Shown here in pieces: positions 9,007 to 16,960 of a stretch of DNA of 64,000 nucleotides; positions within the stretch are counted from its first letter, which is position 1, and every line of letters starts with the position of its first letter. The notes below the pieces were generated by a model that saw only the letters and a program-made list of their open reading frames with translations, searched no databases and was not told the origin of the DNA. The position numbers and the translations under genes were made by a program. The DNA is from Oscillatoriales cyanobacterium. GTDB lineage: Bacteria; Cyanobacteriota; Cyanobacteriia; Cyanobacteriales; Microcoleaceae. Where the stretch lies: contig RDXX01000041.1 in assembly GCA_004292955.1 (NCBI GenBank), forward strand, positions 19,500 through 83,499, given 5' to 3'.

Positions 9007-9055
9007 GGCAGTGCCGTTTCCCTACAATTAATTAGGGTAGGGAAACGGCACTGCC
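9007..9055. repeat. perfect 18-bp inverted repeat
   Basis: GGCAGTGCCGTTTCCCTA (9007-9024) and its exact reverse complement (9038-9055) flank a 13-nt loop. The element lies between two TTAGTCA tracts. It could form a strong cruciform or RNA hairpin; no T-run follows, so it is not an obvious terminator. Confidence 0.9.
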
Positions 9056-9093
9056 TTGGACTCTATATTATTCCGGTGCAGCCAGAATTGATA

Positions 9094-9245
9094 TCATTAG
9101 TCATTAGTCATTAGTCATTAGTCATTAGTCATTAGTCATTAGTTGGTAAACAGTCAACTGTCAACCCTTGTTTTGCGCTCTTCGGGCAAGCTGTCAACTG
9201 TCAACTGTCAACTGTCAACTGTCAACTGTCAACCGTCAACTGTCA
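9094..9245 (+). repeat. TTAGTCA tract followed by AACTGTC heptamer tract
   Basis: Bases 9094-9143 hold about seven TTAGTCA units and 9191-9245 about eight AACTGTC/AACCGTC units, with 47 bp of mixed sequence between. Two different heptamer families therefore sit side by side in a gap (8900-9539) without genes. Confidence 0.9.
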
Positions 9246-9398
9246 TCACTCATTAGTGAGAAGGAAAAAGTCTGCTGTCATTCGTCAGAAGTCACTCTGA
9301 AGAAGGAAGAAGGAAGAGAGAAGAGGGAACAAGGCAGAGGGAAGAAGTTAGCAACGGAAAATTTATTGATGAAATTTAGCCGATCGCCTTTTAATTTC

Positions 9399-9520
9399 GG
9401 GTGCATCTCATTTTGGCGAATATATACGTAGGGGCGAAGCATGACCGCAGAAAATAGGAGATTCTAACTAATAACTTATATTCGGTCATGCTTCGCCCTC
9501 CTCAAAAGTGATATGCACCC
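9399..9520. repeat. MITE-like palindromic element, copy 1 (family C)
   Basis: Terminal arms GGGTGCAT and ATGCACCC enclose inner arms GGGGCGAAGCATGACCGC (from 9431) and CGGTCATGCTTCGCCC (9483-9498), with an AT-rich centre. Copies with the same layout are at 46696-46818 (same orientation) and 48361-48471 (reverse). It encodes nothing believable. Confidence 0.9.
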
Positions 9521-9539
9521 AAGTCCTAGGTTTCCTCTG

Positions 9540-9758
9540 TTATTCCTCGTCCCAACCTTCTACAGCTATCAACTCGCTCACGGGGTCTTGCATAGAAAAA
9601 TCAAACTCTAGGAGTTGCTGTTTCCAGTAAGGCCATTCATCTCCATAAAGTAGAGCTATTTTCCAAATGCTGTCTGTCGGCTTGATAATGTCAGACGTGA
9701 CAAGAGAATGCACCTGACGCTGGAACTTAACCATCGGCTGTATAACCTTCTGGCTCAT
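9540..9758 (-). CDS. small conserved hypothetical protein, DUF4327-like
   Basis: A 72-residue soluble acidic protein beginning MSQKVIQPMVKFQ and ending in VEGWDEE. The start is set at the ATG at 9758 because AAGAGGT sits 4 bases before it; an in-frame ATG 51 bp further upstream lacks such a site. The pattern LV...II...DSIWKIALLYGDEWPYW...L..F...DPVSELI..E.WDEE resembles my recollection of DUF4327, a family of about 70-residue cyanobacterial proteins of unknown function. It stands alone between repeats and its role is unknown. Confidence 0.65.
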   Translation of the reverse strand: MSQKVIQPMVKFQRQVHSLVTSDIIKPTDSIWKIALLYGDEWPYWKQQLLEFDFSMQDPVSELIAVEGWDEE

Positions 9759-9809
9759 AATACCTCTTGAATTGTTTAAATCTTGTTTAATTAACACTTC
9801 CCAGCGCAC

Positions 9810-10336
9810 ACTTTTTACCGCAGTTTCGCCAAGAACAGTCTCGCCAAGATACGTGTAGATTTTTGTCGGGAAGCTACATATTCAACTTGTATCTTAACAC
9901 AGTTCATTTTGACAAGGGGCTATAAGCAGGACTGAAGAGTCAAGACCGACTGCAAAGAATTAATAATCTTTGGGATGTCCCGCTATATGCTGTCGATCGG
10001 CAGTAGGAGGTCTGCCTCCTTGATTATTTCCACATAATAGCAGATGCAATGGCTGCTGAGGCTGGTTTTTGACAAGGCTGAGGTTCCGAGAAACTGCAAT
10101 TACTGCTTGAGCGCTACTACAGCTTAATTTCCGCTTTCGGGCGAGTAAACTAAACTCCACCGCACTTGTTTCAGCTTCAACGCTGGCTTTGCTGTGAGAG
10201 GGGAGTCCGATCCGGCATCTACTAATTATAACTCTATTGACGGCAAAGGTGGTCAAAAATTGTTGGATACTGTTGATCGGCATCCCCGCGACTGTCGATC
10301 GACCATTGTAGACCGCCCGACACAGGCGTGCAATTC
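9810..10336. other. intergenic region, no supported gene
   Basis: The stretch between the small DUF4327-like gene and the repeats ahead of pyrB has short palindromes (for example GGAGGTCTGCCTCC near 10006-10020) and HIP1-like sites but no convincing gene. A minus-strand open frame at 9960-10283 has no family resemblance and no ribosome site. Confidence 0.5.
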
Positions 10337-10447
10337 AACAGTTGACAGTTGACAGTTGACAGTTGACAGTTGACAGTTGACAGTTGACAGTTTGAGAGCG
10401 ACCTCTACCCTTAAGTCCGAGGATTGGAGTAATGAATAGTCTGATTT
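10337..10447 (+). repeat. TTGACAG heptamer tract plus conserved unique flank
   Basis: About eight copies of GTTGACA (10337-10392) are followed by a non-repetitive block starting GAGAGCGACCTCTACC and ending GAGTAATGAATAGTCTGAT (about 10394-10447). The same tract-plus-flank combination recurs at 52503-52594, so the mobile or copied unit includes the flank, not only the heptamers. Confidence 0.88.
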
Positions 10448-10472
10448 CTGGTAAGTTCCCAACCCATCATCC

Positions 10473-10512
10473 TAAATCTCAAATCTCAAATCTCAAATCT
10501 CAAATCTAAAAT
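10473..10512 (+). repeat. AAATCTC heptamer repeat just before pyrB
   Basis: About five units of AAATCTC/AAATCTA end only 3 bp before the pyrB start codon, in the place where the ribosome-binding site would be. No Shine-Dalgarno motif is visible there. Confidence 0.85.
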
Positions 10513-10515
10513 TGT

Positions 10516-11496
10516 ATGACTTGGAAAAGGCGACACATTCTCACTCTGGCTGATTTTACCTCCGACGAATACGACACGGTGCTGCAAACTGCCGCCAGTT
10601 TTCGGGAAGTGCTCGGCCGCCGCACCAAGAAAGTGCCCGCCCTACAGGGTCAAGTGGTCGCGAATTTGTTTTTTGAACCTTCAACCCGGACTCGCAACAG
10701 TTTTGAGTTGGCGGCGAAGCGGCTGTCGGCGGATACTCTGAATTTTACACCGGGAAGTTCTTCTCTGACGAAGGGGGAAACCATTCTGGATACGGCTAAG
10801 ACTTATCTGGCGATGGGAACGGATTTGATGGTGATCCGGCACGAACAGGCTGGAGTTCCCAGTACAATTGCTTCAGAAATGGATCGCTTGGGTTCGAGAG
10901 TCAGCGTTCTCAATGCTGGAGACGGCCAGCACGAACACCCGTCGCAAGGTTTGCTAGACTTATTTACTATTTGTTCTTTGTTAGATGCCGAACGTCCGCG
11001 ACTGGAACTTTTAGCGGGCAAAAAAATTGCTGTGGTGGGGGATATCTTGCATTCCCGGGTAGCGAGGTCTAATATTTGGAGTTTAACGGCTTCGGGGGCT
11101 GAGGTTCATTTAGCCGGGCCGCCGACTTTGTTGCCGCTGTTGTTTGCTGAGTGTGGCAATGGTAGGGAAGGTAAGTTATTTTTGCACTGGCAGCTTGAAC
11201 CTGCTTTGGTCGATGCTGATTTTGTGATGACTTTGCGGCTGCAAAAGGAACGGATGAGCCAGCATTTGCTGCCGAGTTTACGAGAGTATCATGCTTTGTA
11301 TGGAGTTACGCGCGATCGGCTGAAACTCTGCAAGCCGGATGTGAAGGTGTTGCACCCAGGCCCGGTCAACCGCGGCGTGGAAATTAGCTCGGATTTGATG
11401 GACGATCCGCAATTTAGCCTGATTTCTCAGCAAGTTACCAGCGGCGTAGCGGTGCGGATGGCCTTACTGTATTTGATCGGTGGCGGTAAAGTTTAG
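10516..11496 (+). CDS. pyrB: aspartate carbamoyltransferase catalytic chain
   Basis: PyrB makes N-carbamoyl-L-aspartate from carbamoyl phosphate and aspartate, the second step of pyrimidine synthesis. The 326-residue length is normal. The carbamoyl-phosphate site STRTRNSFE (about 55-63), the lysine loop SSLTKGET (about 82), HEHPSQ (about 139) and the aspartate-site [10 protein letters not shown] (about 280) are all present. No regulatory chain (pyrI) is adjacent, as usual in cyanobacteria. The upstream region is occupied by heptamer repeats up to 3 bp from the start. Confidence 0.97.
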   Translation: MTWKRRHILTLADFTSDEYDTVLQTAASFREVLGRRTKKVPALQGQVVANLFFEPSTRTRNSFELAAKRLSADTLNFTPGSSSLTKGETILDTAKTYLAMGTDLMVIRHEQAGVPSTIASEMDRLGSRVSVLNAGDGQHEHPSQGLLDLFTICSLLDAERPRLELLAGKKIAVVGDILHSRVARSNIWSLTASGAEVHLAGPPTLLPLLFAECGNGREGKLFLHWQLEPALVDADFVMTLRLQKERMSQHLLPSLREYHALYGVTRDRLKLCKPDVKVLHPGPVNRGVEISSDLMDDPQFSLISQQVTSGVAVRMALLYLIGGGKV

Positions 11497-11510
11497 CTAG
11501 ACAGGCGGGA

Positions 11511-11549
11511 ATCCCCGCGTCCATACCCGATCGAGGGTTGGCGTGGGAT
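11511..11549 (+). repeat. imperfect palindrome, candidate left-end hairpin of the tnpB element
   Basis: ATCCC (11511-11515) pairs with GGGAT (11545-11549), and an inner CATACCC pairs with GGGTTG around GATCGA. The inner ACCCGATCGAGGGT is shared with the hairpin at the 3' end of tnpB (12901-12933), which suggests the two mark the ends of one IS200/IS605-type element. Confidence 0.5.
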
Positions 11550-11645
11550 GAAAGCTGTGTAAGCGGACGATTGCACCTGCTCACAAGACGCTCTTGTCGT
11601 AGCCTGCGGGAGATGCGCGGGTGTATGATGATGCGAACAAATCCC

Positions 11646-11674
11646 TTGCACTTGCCAATGTTTTCAGCTACAAT
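11646..11674 (+). promoter_or_regulatory. sigma70-type promoter for tnpB
   Basis: TTGCAC (11646-11651) and TACAAT (11669-11674) are separated by exactly 17 bp and lie 35 bp before the tnpB GTG start. Confidence 0.6.
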
Positions 11675-11709
11675 ATTCTTAGAGCAATCAAAGAAGTAAT
11701 CTAAGTTTC

Positions 11710-12936
11710 GTGTTAAAAGCTGTCAAAGTCCGAATCTATCCTACCGTTGCCCAGCAAGTACACCTGGCTCAAGCTTTTGGTTGTGTTCGTTGGGTCTGGA
11801 ATCAGTCTTTGGCTACGATGACAGCGACCTATCAAGAGACTGGTAAGGGCGTTACAGCTATGACAATGAAGAAGTCCATACCTGTGTGGAAAGCTGAATT
11901 TGAGTGGTTGTCTGAGTGTTACTCACAATGCCTTCAACAGTCAGTTTTGAATCTGGGCGTGGCTTTTGGCAACTTTTTTGATGGTCGATCCCTGTACCCA
12001 ACATTCAAGAAACGCCAAGGAAAACAATCTATTCAATACCCTCAAAACGTTAAAATCTTGAGCGATCGTGAGATTAAGTTCCCTGGTAAATTGGGTGTGG
12101 TTAAAGCCATAGTTCATCGGGATATTGAAGGCAAAGTTAAAACTGTGACTTTATCCAAAAATCCTGACGGCAGATATTTTGCTTCGATGCTATTAGATGA
12201 TGGGACTGAATCGCCAGAATCCAGTAGTGATGGGAATATAATTGGGATAGATCTAGGTCTAACTGATTTTGCGGTGACATCTAACGGCTCTAAATATCAA
12301 CATCCTAAAGCAACCCAAAAACATGAAAAGAACCTAGCTCGTAAGCAGAAAAAACTAGCTCGTAAAAAGGATAAGACGACTAACAAAAGTCGCAAAGCAA
12401 AGCTGGCGGTAGCTAAGGTTCATTCTAAAATCAAAAGAGTCCGCGAGGATTTTCTACACAAACTATCGCGCAGGATAGTAGACGAAAACCAAGTCATAGT
12501 AGTAGAAAATCTGGCAGTGAGAAACATGGTAAAAAATCATTGCCTAGCCAAGGCAATATCCGATGCTGGCTGGGGAATGTTCTGCACTATGCTTAAGTAC
12601 AAAGCCGAAATGGTGGGCAAGATTTATCTAGAAATAGGTCGATTTTTTGCCTCAACTCATCTTTGCTCGAATACCTTGAAGCCATTGCCAAAAATGGATC
12701 TGTCTGTGCGTGCATTTGATTGCCCGCACTGTAAACAGCGACATGACAGAGATATCAACGCGGCGATAAATATCAAAAATGAAGGCTTGCGCGTACTGAC
12801 GTTGGGAACCAGCGTTATTGCTCCTGAAGGCTATGTAAGACCAAAACAGTATGGGCGTAAGTCTACTACTGTGGCGGCTGTGGTTGTTGAAGGGAGAAGC
12901 CCACACTCTACCCGATCGAGGGTGAGTGTGTGGTAG
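11710..12936 (+). CDS. tnpB: RNA-guided nuclease TnpB of an IS200/IS605-type element, no TnpA
   Basis: TnpB proteins are RuvC nucleases guided by an omega RNA made from the element's 3' end. The RuvC residues are seen in GIDLGLTDF (near 179), VVENLAVRNM (near 264) and HDRDINAA (near 345), and an N-terminal wedge/REC region precedes them. The zinc finger is odd: the usual first CxxC reads CSNT here, while the second pair CPHC is intact, so one zinc ligand is missing or replaced; this may be a trait of a cyanobacterial subfamily. The 408-residue length is normal. The start is GTG, preceded by a good promoter. No TnpA (Y1 transposase) gene is adjacent, so movement would need help from elsewhere. 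The last codons overlap a hairpin that would belong to the omega RNA. Confidence 0.9.
   Translation: MLKAVKVRIYPTVAQQVHLAQAFGCVRWVWNQSLATMTATYQETGKGVTAMTMKKSIPVWKAEFEWLSECYSQCLQQSVLNLGVAFGNFFDGRSLYPTFKKRQGKQSIQYPQNVKILSDREIKFPGKLGVVKAIVHRDIEGKVKTVTLSKNPDGRYFASMLLDDGTESPESSSDGNIIGIDLGLTDFAVTSNGSKYQHPKATQKHEKNLARKQKKLARKKDKTTNKSRKAKLAVAKVHSKIKRVREDFLHKLSRRIVDENQVIVVENLAVRNMVKNHCLAKAISDAGWGMFCTMLKYKAEMVGKIYLEIGRFFASTHLCSNTLKPLPKMDLSVRAFDCPHCKQRHDRDINAAINIKNEGLRVLTLGTSVIAPEGYVRPKQYGRKSTTVAAVVVEGRSPHSTRSRVSVW
12899..12934 (+). ncRNA. candidate omega RNA 3' hairpin / element right end
   Basis: CCACACTC pairs with GAGTGTGTGG (a 2-nt bulge) and an inner CCC pairs with GGG around GATCGA. It overlaps the tnpB stop codon, where omega RNA scaffolds and right-end hairpins of IS200/IS605 elements lie. 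Assignment rests on position and structure alone. Confidence 0.45.
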
Positions 12937-13041
12937 TTCACGTTGTCAGTTGTTAACGATATATAGCGGATCTAGCGAAAGATTCGCGGACGTTGTTGCC
13001 AAGAGAACCCTATACGTTTAAGGCTTATATAAGCTGTCAGT

Positions 13042-13070
13042 CATACCTCATCTTTTTGAGAAAGGCTATA
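13042..13070. repeat. 29-bp dispersed repeat, copy 1
   Basis: The sequence CATACCTCATCTTTTTGAG followed by AAAGGCTATA recurs with one difference at 18968-18996. Copy 2 lies at the edge of a gene fragment. Confidence 0.75.
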
Positions 13071-13109
13071 ACTTCGGATCTTCGATTATTTGTTACCGTC
13101 CAGCGCCTC

Positions 13110-13147
13110 ATGAAAAATAATCGTTACCAAAACCAGCTTGGTAACGA
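13110..13147 (-). terminator. rho-independent terminator of the SH3-protein gene
   Basis: On the minus strand TCGTTACCAA and TTGGTAACGA form a perfect 10-bp stem with a 7-nt loop (13121-13147), followed by TTATTTTTC. It lies 42 bp after the stop of the gene at 13189-13566. Confidence 0.8.
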
Positions 13148-13188
13148 TTCAAACTCTTTCTAGAAATGTAAATTACTCTAGTTAAGAA

Positions 13189-13566
13189 TTAGTCAAGCCA
13201 CGCAGTAGAAACCCAGCCCCCACCTGCAAGTTTAGCCCAGCCGTGCTTGTAATGACCGGTCAATTTCACATTGTCTCCATTGTGTAACTTGCCGATGACA
13301 TGAGAACAGCGACTGGCCCGGTGGCGGATATTCAGTCTGCCACCATTGGTGGCAACTTCGGCGTAGCTGTGATGGCTGCGACCGCCGCCGCAGCGCTTGT
13401 AGTGGCAACCTGCCTGTGCTTCGCCACTCACACTCAGAATAGACAGGGCTACTGCCAGACCTGCAACGCCTACCACGGCAGATTTAGGAATTTTCAATTC
13501 CAGTTGGAGCTCGGACTCTGGAGATTCATAAGCAACAAAAGAGTGGCTCAATGCTAGTGCTTCCAT
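13189..13566 (-). CDS. exported or membrane-anchored SH3-domain protein
   Basis: A 125-residue protein whose C-terminal half is a bacterial SH3 (SH3b) domain: NIRHRASRCSHVIGKLHNGD, then VKLTGHYKHGWAKLAGGGWVSTAWLD, the typical pattern of two strands, a charged turn and a GW...GWV end. A hydrophobic stretch (SAVVGVAGLAVALSILSVSGEAQA, about 29-52) ending in an AQA-like signal peptidase site suggests export, though the 28-residue leader before it is long for a signal peptide. SH3b domains commonly bind cell-wall peptides, so a periplasmic role is plausible. A clear terminator follows. No functional partner is evident nearby. Confidence 0.8.
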   Translation of the reverse strand: MEALALSHSFVAYESPESELQLELKIPKSAVVGVAGLAVALSILSVSGEAQAGCHYKRCGGGRSHHSYAEVATNGGRLNIRHRASRCSHVIGKLHNGDNVKLTGHYKHGWAKLAGGGWVSTAWLD

Positions 13567-14548
13567 AGTTTCCTCGTGATTGTGATTAACGTTTTTTCGT
13601 GCAGACTCATTTTATACTCCCCATGCCTAAAGGCGAAGGGATTCTTGACAAATCCGAATCTGGATTTTTACTCGTGGCTATCAAGTCGCCCCTACCCGCT
13701 CAGTTGAGATTTCTCCAAACATTGCGTATAGTTTTTTGACGCTTTCAGACCATCGCTAGCCAATCGCTAGCCAACAGATATACTACGCTCTACAACCTGC
13801 CATTATTTGCCCTTTAACTATTCCGAATCTTCTGGCGTCGGATATGTCAGTTGCCGGGATTTCTCCGTACTAGGATGTTTCAACACGTAGATGGTTTCTC
13901 CTACTTGCTTTGGTGACTTTAACACAACTATTTCGATTAGTGTGTAAAGAAATATTCAAGGCGGTTGAAACCGCAACGGAATTTTCCCGGTGTCGGTATT
14001 CCGGAGTTTGCGTCTTGTTCTTTGGTCAAAACAGGCGCAAGAGGTTGTTACCGTCTTGCTTTTGCCGAGTATAGGCTTGCTTTGGCTCAACTCTGCACAG
14101 GTATATCATGTCATTTAAGTAGCTTGGTGGAGCAAAAAATAAATAAAGTTTACATTTTCTGCTGAAAATTTGGACTGCGCCGATCGCAATCGGGGTTAAA
14201 TTTAACTTAACTGTGTCATTCAAAAGGGAATGCAGTCATCGCTTAGAGTTGGAGATGGCTTGCAGCGAGTTGGGCATGATACTGCTTATTTTGGTGTGGT
14301 TACTGATTGAGTTGCTACAGCCCGATCGACTGTTCGATCGCACAAGTCTCCTATTCATATTCCAGCACCGTGTGAATTTGGTTCGGGCGAGTTATATTGA
14401 CCCGATCGCACTGTTACAGCCGTTCGGGGCCATAGACATCTTGCTAAAGATTGACTTTTATGTATCCATGACAAAGATGCAAGATCGATCGCTCGCGACT
14501 TGATTTGTGTCAAGATCGATCGAGTTCTCCCGCACCATTTCTTTCGCA
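13567..14548. other. long intergenic stretch with possible insertion-element remnants
   Basis: About 980 bp without a supported gene. A hairpin CCCCATGCC/GGCGAAGGG at 13619-13640 (minus strand CCCTTCGCCTTTAGGCATGGGG) resembles right-end stems of cyanobacterial IS200/IS605 elements, but no transposase is left. The palindrome GCGGTTGAAACCGC (family A) lies at 13961-13974. A frame of about 44 codons on the minus strand (13818-13952) is protein-like but has no good start. Confidence 0.45.
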
Positions 14549-15040
14549 ATGAACTATAGCGCTGCACTTTCGATCGGCACAATTCCTCAACGGAATAGTA
14601 AAGACAGTTTTGCCATTACCTTAGCTCCTTTGTCTGTAGAGGAAATCTACACTTTGGCAGATGACCCAGCGAACGGAGCCGTGGTAATGATGAGCGGTAC
14701 AGTCCGCAACCAAACTGACGGTCAAGCTGTAGTTTCGTTAGAATATCAAGCCTACGAACCGATGGCCGTGCGAGTATTCCAGCAAATCGCTACTGAAATG
14801 CGCCGCCAGTGGGTCGATGTCAATCGGGTCGTCATTCACCACCGCGTCGGACACTTGCAGGTGGGGGAAATCAGTGTGCTGGTGGCTGTGGGCTGTCCCC
14901 ACCGAGGGGAGGCTTTTGCAGCTTGCCAGTACGCCATAGATACGCTCAAACACAATGTACCGATTTGGAAAAAGGAACATTGGGCCGATGGTTCTAGCAG
15001 TTGGGTTAGTATTGGAGCGTGCGAAGTTACCGGTCATTAG
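14549..15040 (+). CDS. moaE: molybdopterin synthase catalytic subunit MoaE
   Basis: MoaE, with MoaD, inserts two sulfurs into precursor Z to form molybdopterin. The 163-residue protein contains the family motifs GAVVMMSGTVRN, LEYQAYEPMA, VVIHHRVGHLQVGEISVLVAV, and the C-terminal catalytic lysine region PIWKKEHWADGSSWV-like (PIWKKEHW). The ATG at 14549 is preferred over a GTG 42 bp upstream because homology begins after it; neither has a strong ribosome site. No moaD or other molybdenum cofactor gene is adjacent. The next gene, sigG, begins 91 bp later on the same strand. Confidence 0.93.
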   Translation: MNYSAALSIGTIPQRNSKDSFAITLAPLSVEEIYTLADDPANGAVVMMSGTVRNQTDGQAVVSLEYQAYEPMAVRVFQQIATEMRRQWVDVNRVVIHHRVGHLQVGEISVLVAVGCPHRGEAFAACQYAIDTLKHNVPIWKKEHWADGSSSWVSIGACEVTGH

Positions 15041-15131
15041 TCAGAAGTCGATCGCAGTTTCCGAGTCCAGGAACCAATCGCGATCGGGCAGCGTCAAACA
15101 CAGTGGAATGTTCGATGAGCCAATTCCACAC

Positions 15132-15791
15132 ATGAGCGAATTTATTTCCGTGTCCTGGTCTGCGGTTGTGGCGACCGTTGAAAGAGTGCAATTGCCATCC
15201 GAAAAACTCTCTAATTATGACTTAGTGTTGCGGTGTCAGGAAGGAAATCGACCTGAGAGCACTGCCTTTTCAGAACTTTTGAAGCGGTATCAGTCCCACG
15301 TAGACAGGGTTCTGTATCACCTAGCCCCTGACTGGCAAGACCGAGCAGACTTGGCTCAGGAAGTCTGGATTCGAGTTTATCGCAATATTAACCGCTTGCA
15401 AGAGCCAGTTAAATTTCGGGGCTGGCTGAGTCGCATCGCCACTAATTTGTTTTACGATGAGTTGCGTAAGCGCAAGCGGGTGCGAACTCCGCTGTCGTTA
15501 GACGTACCCCGTGCTCTGGAAGATGGGGAGATTGATTGGGAACTTCCGGCCGACAGTCCGGGGCCGGATGAAGATTTGACAACCAGAGAATTTTACGATC
15601 AGTTGCGAGTGGCGATCGCAGATTTGCCGGAAGTATTCCGCACGACAATTGTGTTGAGAGAAATTGAAGGTTTAGCCTATGAAGAAATAGCGGAAATGAC
15701 CGGAGTTTCTCTCGGAACGGTCAAGTCAAGAATTGCTAGAGCTCGCCAAAGGTTGCAGTTACAATTGCAAAAATATCTCGACGGTCATTAG
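15132..15791 (+). CDS. sigG: ECF-type RNA polymerase sigma factor SigG
   Basis: A 219-residue sigma70-family protein with only regions 2 and 4. Region 2 is visible in YQSHVDRVLYHLAPDW and DLAQEVWIRVYRNINRL (about 55-90), region 4 with its helix-turn-helix in YEEIAEMTGVSLGTVKSRIARARQRL (about 183-208). It matches the cyanobacterial group 3 factor SigG, which is essential or stress-linked in the species studied. The frame is open far upstream into moaE, but the ATG at 15132 (MSEFISVSWSA) matches the family's N terminus as I recall it. The following gene encodes its likely anti-sigma factor. Confidence 0.92.
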   Translation: MSEFISVSWSAVVATVERVQLPSEKLSNYDLVLRCQEGNRPESTAFSELLKRYQSHVDRVLYHLAPDWQDRADLAQEVWIRVYRNINRLQEPVKFRGWLSRIATNLFYDELRKRKRVRTPLSLDVPRALEDGEIDWELPADSPGPDEDLTTREFYDQLRVAIADLPEVFRTTIVLREIEGLAYEEIAEMTGVSLGTVKSRIARARQRLQLQLQKYLDGH

Positions 15792-15933
15792 CAAGGGTGA
15801 TTTCCGAGGCGGGTTAAGAAGATTTGGTGAAGTTTGCTGTGACATCAAAGCTTCTATTTTACAATATAAATAAGCAGTAAATCATTCTAATAGCGAACAG
15901 ATGCTTCCGCTAATTTTACAAGTGGTGTGAAAT

Positions 15934-16536
15934 ATGAATTCTAAATTTGAATCGGATAAAAATCAGAATGATCAAGGTATTGGGGATTCGCTCGCCCAAA
16001 GTCAAGGTAACAACAGTTATCCCCAAGGGAATGTAACTACTATGATGCGGGATCGCTTTGAATTGTTGAGTGCCTACATCGATGGCGAAGTGACGGCGGC
16101 AGAACGCCGGGAAGTTGAGGAATTGCTGACAAACGACCCCACGACGAAGCGTTTGTACTCCCGACTAATGATGATGCAACAGGCTTTTGGGTCAATGCCC
16201 GTACCTGCTGCGGAACAATCTGCACAGGATTTGGCGGCAAAGATTGTGCAGCGCGAGAAACGCCAGACGAAACGGACTTGGGTTTTGGGTGGAGGTGCGA
16301 TCGCAGCTTTGTTGATTGCAGCAGTGGCTGGTGTCGCTGGCACTCGTCAATTGTTTGCTCCCCAGTTTGCTACATCCCCCGTTCTTCCTGAATCTGACGG
16401 TTTGATTGTCGCTTTAAACGAGCCTGTAGTAGAGATTGTTAATCCCAACGATTTGATGCTTGGGGTGAATGCACCCGTGATGGATATTCCGAAAGCTGTA
16501 GTAAGCCCTCACAAGTCATCGCCCAAGGCGCAGTAA
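15934..16536 (+). CDS. membrane-anchored anti-sigma factor, partner of SigG
   Basis: A 200-residue protein with an anti-sigma-type N-terminal helical domain (RFELLSAYIDGEVTAAERREVEELLTNDP, about 33-61), a single membrane segment (WVLGGGAIAALLIAAVAGVAG, about 117-137) and a short outer tail. Its place 142 bp after sigG and this architecture fit a transmembrane anti-sigma factor that sequesters SigG until a signal arrives. The zinc-binding HxxxCxxC motif of ZAS proteins is absent. A palindromic repeat ending in a T-run at 16582-16658 may terminate the transcript. Confidence 0.88.
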   Translation: MNSKFESDKNQNDQGIGDSLAQSQGNNSYPQGNVTTMMRDRFELLSAYIDGEVTAAERREVEELLTNDPTTKRLYSRLMMMQQAFGSMPVPAAEQSAQDLAAKIVQREKRQTKRTWVLGGGAIAALLIAAVAGVAGTRQLFAPQFATSPVLPESDGLIVALNEPVVEIVNPNDLMLGVNAPVMDIPKAVVSPHKSSPKAQ

Positions 16537-16581
16537 AATTTCTGTTTTGATCGATAACGGAATATTTTTTAAGAAGACCGG

Positions 16582-16658
16582 GCGGTTGAAACCGCTTCTA
16601 TACAAATAAAACCCGCCTCCGCGGGTTGAATACCCGGCGGTTTCAACCGCGTTTTTTT
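16582..16658 (+). repeat. family A palindromic repeat pair, doubling as terminator
   Basis: GCGGTTGAAACCGC (16582-16595) and GCGGTTTCAACCGC (16637-16650) are each self-complementary and also complementary to one another, and the second runs into seven T residues. Between them lies ACCCGCCTCCGCGGGT, itself a hairpin. The core recurs at 13961, 19156, 19221, 20461, 36901 (variant) and around 55560-55850. Confidence 0.85.
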
Positions 16659-16830
16659 CTTCATTCCGCTTGGCGTGGAATTCGTTTGTGTAGTTTTACC
16701 TCGAATTCGTATTCCAGGGGCGCTTCGCCACATACGAATTTGAGGTCAACAGGTTTCAACCGCCGTCTTATCTTTTGGACGAGTTTCCTCAACCCATTCT
16801 TGATAACAATCGCTCTGTGGGTGTTCGCTT

Positions 16831-16941
16831 CTACAGTAGTTCCAGCGCCGCCGCAATTACCTCATCCACCGAAGAATATTTACCGCTTTTGACTTGCGCT
16901 TCAATGAATTGATTACGATCCGGTTTTAGACTAATGTGCAC
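16831..16941 (-). pseudogene. truncated ParD-type antitoxin gene
   Basis: A 36-codon frame from a GTG at 16941 reads VHISLKPDRNQFIEAQVKSG, then KYSSVDEVIAAALELL and stop. This is the N-terminal half of ParD/CopG-like antitoxins (ribbon-helix-helix: a strand xISLKPD followed by two helices with KSGKYSSVDEVI); full proteins have about 80 residues and a C-terminal toxin-binding tail that is missing here. No toxin follows; the next DNA is repeat. It is best read as a remnant. A ParE-like toxin exists 16 kb away at 507-812, but no link can be shown. Confidence 0.65.
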
Positions 16942-16960
16942 GATCTTTAGTTCTACAGTC

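Noticed and set aside
9960..10283. Minus-strand frame of 107 codons
   Set aside because: No family resemblance, no ribosome site, Ser/Ala/Arg-rich composition typical of an antisense or random frame.
13818..13952. Minus-strand frame of about 44 codons ending TYPTPEDSE
   Set aside because: Protein-like but without start codon, ribosome site or family; could be debris, not enough to list as a gene.
16626..16892. Plus-strand frame of 88 codons
   Set aside because: Built from family A repeats and the antisense of the ParD stub.
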